A stretch of 7,510 nucleotides of DNA from an uncultured Campylobacter sp. (GTDB lineage: Bacteria > Campylobacterota > Campylobacteria > Campylobacterales > Campylobacteraceae): NCBI RefSeq assembly GCF_938031315.1, contig NZ_CALHHT010000095.1, positions 1-7,510 on the forward strand, read 5' to 3'. A program made the position numbers and the translations under genes. This document shows, in pieces, positions 6,180 to 7,510 of this stretch (positions within the stretch are counted from its first letter, which is position 1; each line of letters opens with the position of its first letter). The notes under the pieces are model-generated. The model ran no database searches. It was given only the letters and a program-made list of their open reading frames with translations, and was not told the DNA's origin.

Positions 6180-6911
6180 GTGGCAAAAAAGCTGATCCCG
6201 CTCGCAATTTTCGCAGCACTTCTTTTGGCGCTAAATTTTATCTCCAATTCGCGCGGCTCCGCGGCTAAAGATGAGCGGGTTTTTACCTCCAAAACCCTGG
6301 ATGCTGCGTCGCGTAAAAGCGGCGTGCAAAATTCTGCAAGCGGCACCGATCGTAAAATTTCAAGTTCCGAAAATCCTGCAAGCAGCGCCGACGCAAAAGA
6401 TGAGAGCGGGGCAAGAAGCGCAGACGGCGGAGCAGATCTAGGAGATTTAAAATCTCATCCGCGAGAAAACGAGCCCGCCGCGACAAATCCTAAAAATGAA
6501 GCGGACGTCCACAGGCGGCTTAGCGCAGATTATGAAGCTTCGCACTCGCAAAATCCAGCCGTAAATTCTAAAAATCAGTTCGCGGACGAGCCCTGCATAA
6601 GCAGGGAGTGCGTGAGCGCTCATATCCGCCGTACGGGCTCTTTGCCGCAAAATTTCATCACGAAAAAGCAGGCCGGTGAGCTTGGCTGGCAGGGCGGCGA
6701 TCTGTGGCGATACGCGCGCGGCAAGAGCATCGGCGGCGATCGCTTCGGCAATTTTGAGCGCAGATTGCCTGATAAAAAGGGACGGACTTGGCGCGAGTGC
6801 GATATCGAGTATCGCGGCGGCGCGCGCGGCGCGAAGCGGCTGATATTTTCAAACGACGGCCTGATATTCTACACCGCCGATCATTATGAAAGCTTCGAGC
6901 GCGTGCAATGA
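6180..6911 (+). CDS. Exported barnase-type guanyl-preferring ribonuclease (toxin)
   Basis: This 243-residue protein has a C-terminal barnase domain (about 150-243). It begins MAKKLIPLAIFAALLLALNFI, a signal peptide or membrane anchor. A polar linker rich in Ser, Ala, Asp and Lys follows (about 22-135). The domain shows FITKKQAGELGW (159-170), GKSIGGDRFGN (181-191), GRTWRECDIEY (201-211) and TADHYESF (232-239). By alignment to barnase from memory, Lys27 = K162, Glu73 (general base) = E206, Arg83 = R216, Arg87 = R220 and His102 (general acid) = H235. All are kept, so it should cleave RNA. Barnase Arg59 in the guanine-binding loop is Phe192 here. Cys139, Cys144 and Cys207 are extra; an exported domain could form a disulfide. 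It starts two bases after the DedA stop and overlaps the barstar gene by ATGA. Confidence 0.93.
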   Translation: MAKKLIPLAIFAALLLALNFISNSRGSAAKDERVFTSKTLDAASRKSGVQNSASGTDRKISSSENPASSADAKDESGARSADGGADLGDLKSHPRENEPAATNPKNEADVHRRLSADYEASHSQNPAVNSKNQFADEPCISRECVSAHIRRTGSLPQNFITKKQAGELGWQGGDLWRYARGKSIGGDRFGNFERRLPDKKGRTWRECDIEYRGGARGAKRLIFSNDGLIFYTADHYESFERVQ

Positions 6912-7189
6912 GTTTAAATTTTAAGACGTGCCGCGCAGCAAAGATCATCATCGACGGTGCAAAGATTAGGCGCAAAGATCAAATTTTCGCGCTGTTTGCC
7001 GCAGCGCTAAATTTCGAGCCCGAATACGTCGCAAATTTAGACGCACTCTATGACGCGCTTAGCGAGCGGGGCGGGCGGGTCTTCGTGATTATCAAAAGGG
7101 GCGGAATTTTAAAGCTAAGGCTGGGCAAATTTTATGATATTTTGCTGGATGTATTGCGAAGCGGCAAGGCGAAAATTTTAATCTTATGA
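6908..7189 (+). CDS. Barstar-type inhibitor of the upstream ribonuclease
   Basis: This 93-residue cytosolic protein is expected to block the barnase-like enzyme made from the gene before it. Visible family marks are an extra N-terminal stretch of about 11 residues, then KIIIDGAKIRRKDQIFALF (12-30), matching barstar's first strand and helix. ANLDALYDALSE (42-53) follows, matching barstar NLDALWDCL. Asp45 and Asp49 correspond to barstar Asp35 and Asp39, which plug the barnase active site. The end ILLDVLRSGKAKILIL (78-93) matches the last helix and strand, with Ser85 where barstar has Glu76. Its ATG overlaps the toxin's TGA by four bases (ATGA), so making the inhibitor is tied to making the toxin. 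The toxin-first order is unlike most type II toxin-antitoxin operons. Confidence 0.92.
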   Translation: MSLNFKTCRAAKIIIDGAKIRRKDQIFALFAAALNFEPEYVANLDALYDALSERGGRVFVIIKRGGILKLRLGKFYDILLDVLRSGKAKILIL

Positions 7190-7287
7190 GCTTGTGCGGC
7201 AGCCATTTCGCTTTAAAGCTAAATTTTGCCGAGGCAAAGGTAGGTTTGTTTCGGCGCAGTTTCGATCGCGCCGTTAAAATTTACTGA
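7186..7287 (+). CDS. Possible 33-aa coupled small ORF after barstar
   Basis: An ATG at 7186 overlaps the barstar TGA in the same ATGA arrangement that joins barnase to barstar. The frame continues for 33 residues, MSLCGSHFALKLNF... to ...RAVKIY, and ends at TGA 7285-7287, four bases before the convergent gene. It has no recognisable domain. The candidate terminator hairpin lies inside it. It may be accidental; the only support is the coupled start. Confidence 0.2.
   Translation: MSLCGSHFALKLNFAEAKVGLFRRSFDRAVKIY
7252..7282 (+). terminator. Weak candidate terminator for the barnase-barstar operon
   Basis: CGGCGC (7252-7257) pairs with GCGCCG (7268-7273) around a 10-base loop, followed by TTAAAATTT, which is only partly U-rich. 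It lies about 60 bases after the barstar stop, where the operon meets a convergent gene. A smaller stem, TTTGC/GCAAA at 7225-7238, lies just before it. Confidence 0.3.
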
Positions 7288-7290
7288 ATT

Positions 7291-7510
7291 TTAGAGCTTA
7301 TTAAAAGAGGCGATTTTAGAAATTTCGCTCACAAAGCTCACGCGGTCAAATTTAAACTCAAGCCCATACTGCCAATCTTTGCGGCGCGGGTTTTTAAAGT
7401 CGGTAAATTTAACCGCGTTTTCTTCAAATTTAATCTTAAGCGCGAGATACCAGCAGCTCCAGATCCCGCACGGACAGCCCAGTAGCACGACGCTTCGCTC
7501 GCCGCTAGCC
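7291..7510 (-). CDS. C-terminal part of an unidentified small protein (GCPCG...CW family)
   Basis: The frame is open from the right edge (first full codon 7509-7507) to TAA at 7293-7291, giving 72 C-terminal residues. A GTG lies at 7488, but the frame continues upstream, so the gene probably begins outside the window. The sequence shows VVLLGCPCGIWSCWYLALKI, then FKNPRRKDWQYG and LEFKFDR. This resembles, from memory, a scattered family of uncharacterised bacterial proteins with LLGCxCGxxGCWPL followed by FxNPxRxxWxY and FxFDR. The three Cys could bind a metal, or the fold may be compact and cytosolic. No function can be assigned. It converges on the barnase-barstar operon with only about 100 bases between stops. 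Confidence 0.65.
   Translation of the reverse strand, partial: ASGERSVVLLGCPCGIWSCWYLALKIKFEENAVKFTDFKNPRRKDWQYGLEFKFDRVSFVSEISKIASFNKL

Noticed and set aside
6658..6975. 105-codon minus-strand frame opposite the barnase domain
   Set aside because: It is an Arg-rich shadow of a GC-rich gene; the plus strand has the conserved barnase residues.
1..7510. CRISPR array, tRNA, rRNA or insertion sequence
   Set aside because: No regularly spaced repeats, cloverleaf, rRNA-like sequence, transposase or paired terminal inverted repeats were seen.

Overview
The window looks like Campylobacter, most likely one of the higher-GC oral species (the C. showae, C. rectus or C. gracilis type). Three things point there: the AAATTT/TAAAATTT words that fill the spacers, the AT-rich Campylobacter-style promoters, and the gene block ftsY / thioredoxin-like lipoprotein // folate cyclo-ligase / rny, an order I recall from C. 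jejuni but could not check here. The RNase Y sequence is very close to what I remember of the C. jejuni protein.

Layout. (1) Positions 1-752 are an accessory, AT-richer patch. They hold the 3' end of an unidentified gene, a start-less remnant of an Rhs core (the tail of a polymorphic-toxin protein), and an unrecognised 144-residue gene. This looks like the worn end of an Rhs toxin/immunity locus. (2) Positions 982-2426, minus strand, carry a thioredoxin-like lipoprotein gene followed by ftsY, overlapping by one base. (3) Positions 2508-5209, plus strand, carry 5-formyltetrahydrofolate cyclo-ligase, rny and an exported SYLF-domain protein. They diverge from the lipoprotein gene across an 81-bp promoter region. 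(4) Positions 5210-5613 are non-coding, rich in the word AAATTTAG, with two perfect stem-loops. (5) Positions 5614-7189, plus strand, form a tight operon: a DedA-family membrane protein, then after 2 bases an exported barnase-type ribonuclease, then by a 4-base overlap its barstar-type inhibitor. (6) The right edge holds the 3' part of a minus-strand gene of unknown function.

How the genes work together. The middle of the window is housekeeping: protein targeting (FtsY), redox or thiol chemistry in the envelope, one-carbon folate metabolism and RNA turnover (RNase Y). The most interesting part is the barnase/barstar pair. The ribonuclease keeps the catalytic Glu, Arg, Arg and His of barnase. 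It is carried on an N-terminal membrane or signal segment and a long polar linker. The inhibitor keeps the two key Asp residues. Both partners of a known barnase-barstar salt bridge (Arg59 and Glu76) appear replaced, which suggests a re-tuned interface. With the toxin gene before the inhibitor, and an export signal, the pair resembles an effector/immunity or secreted-nuclease module more than a classical type II toxin-antitoxin operon.
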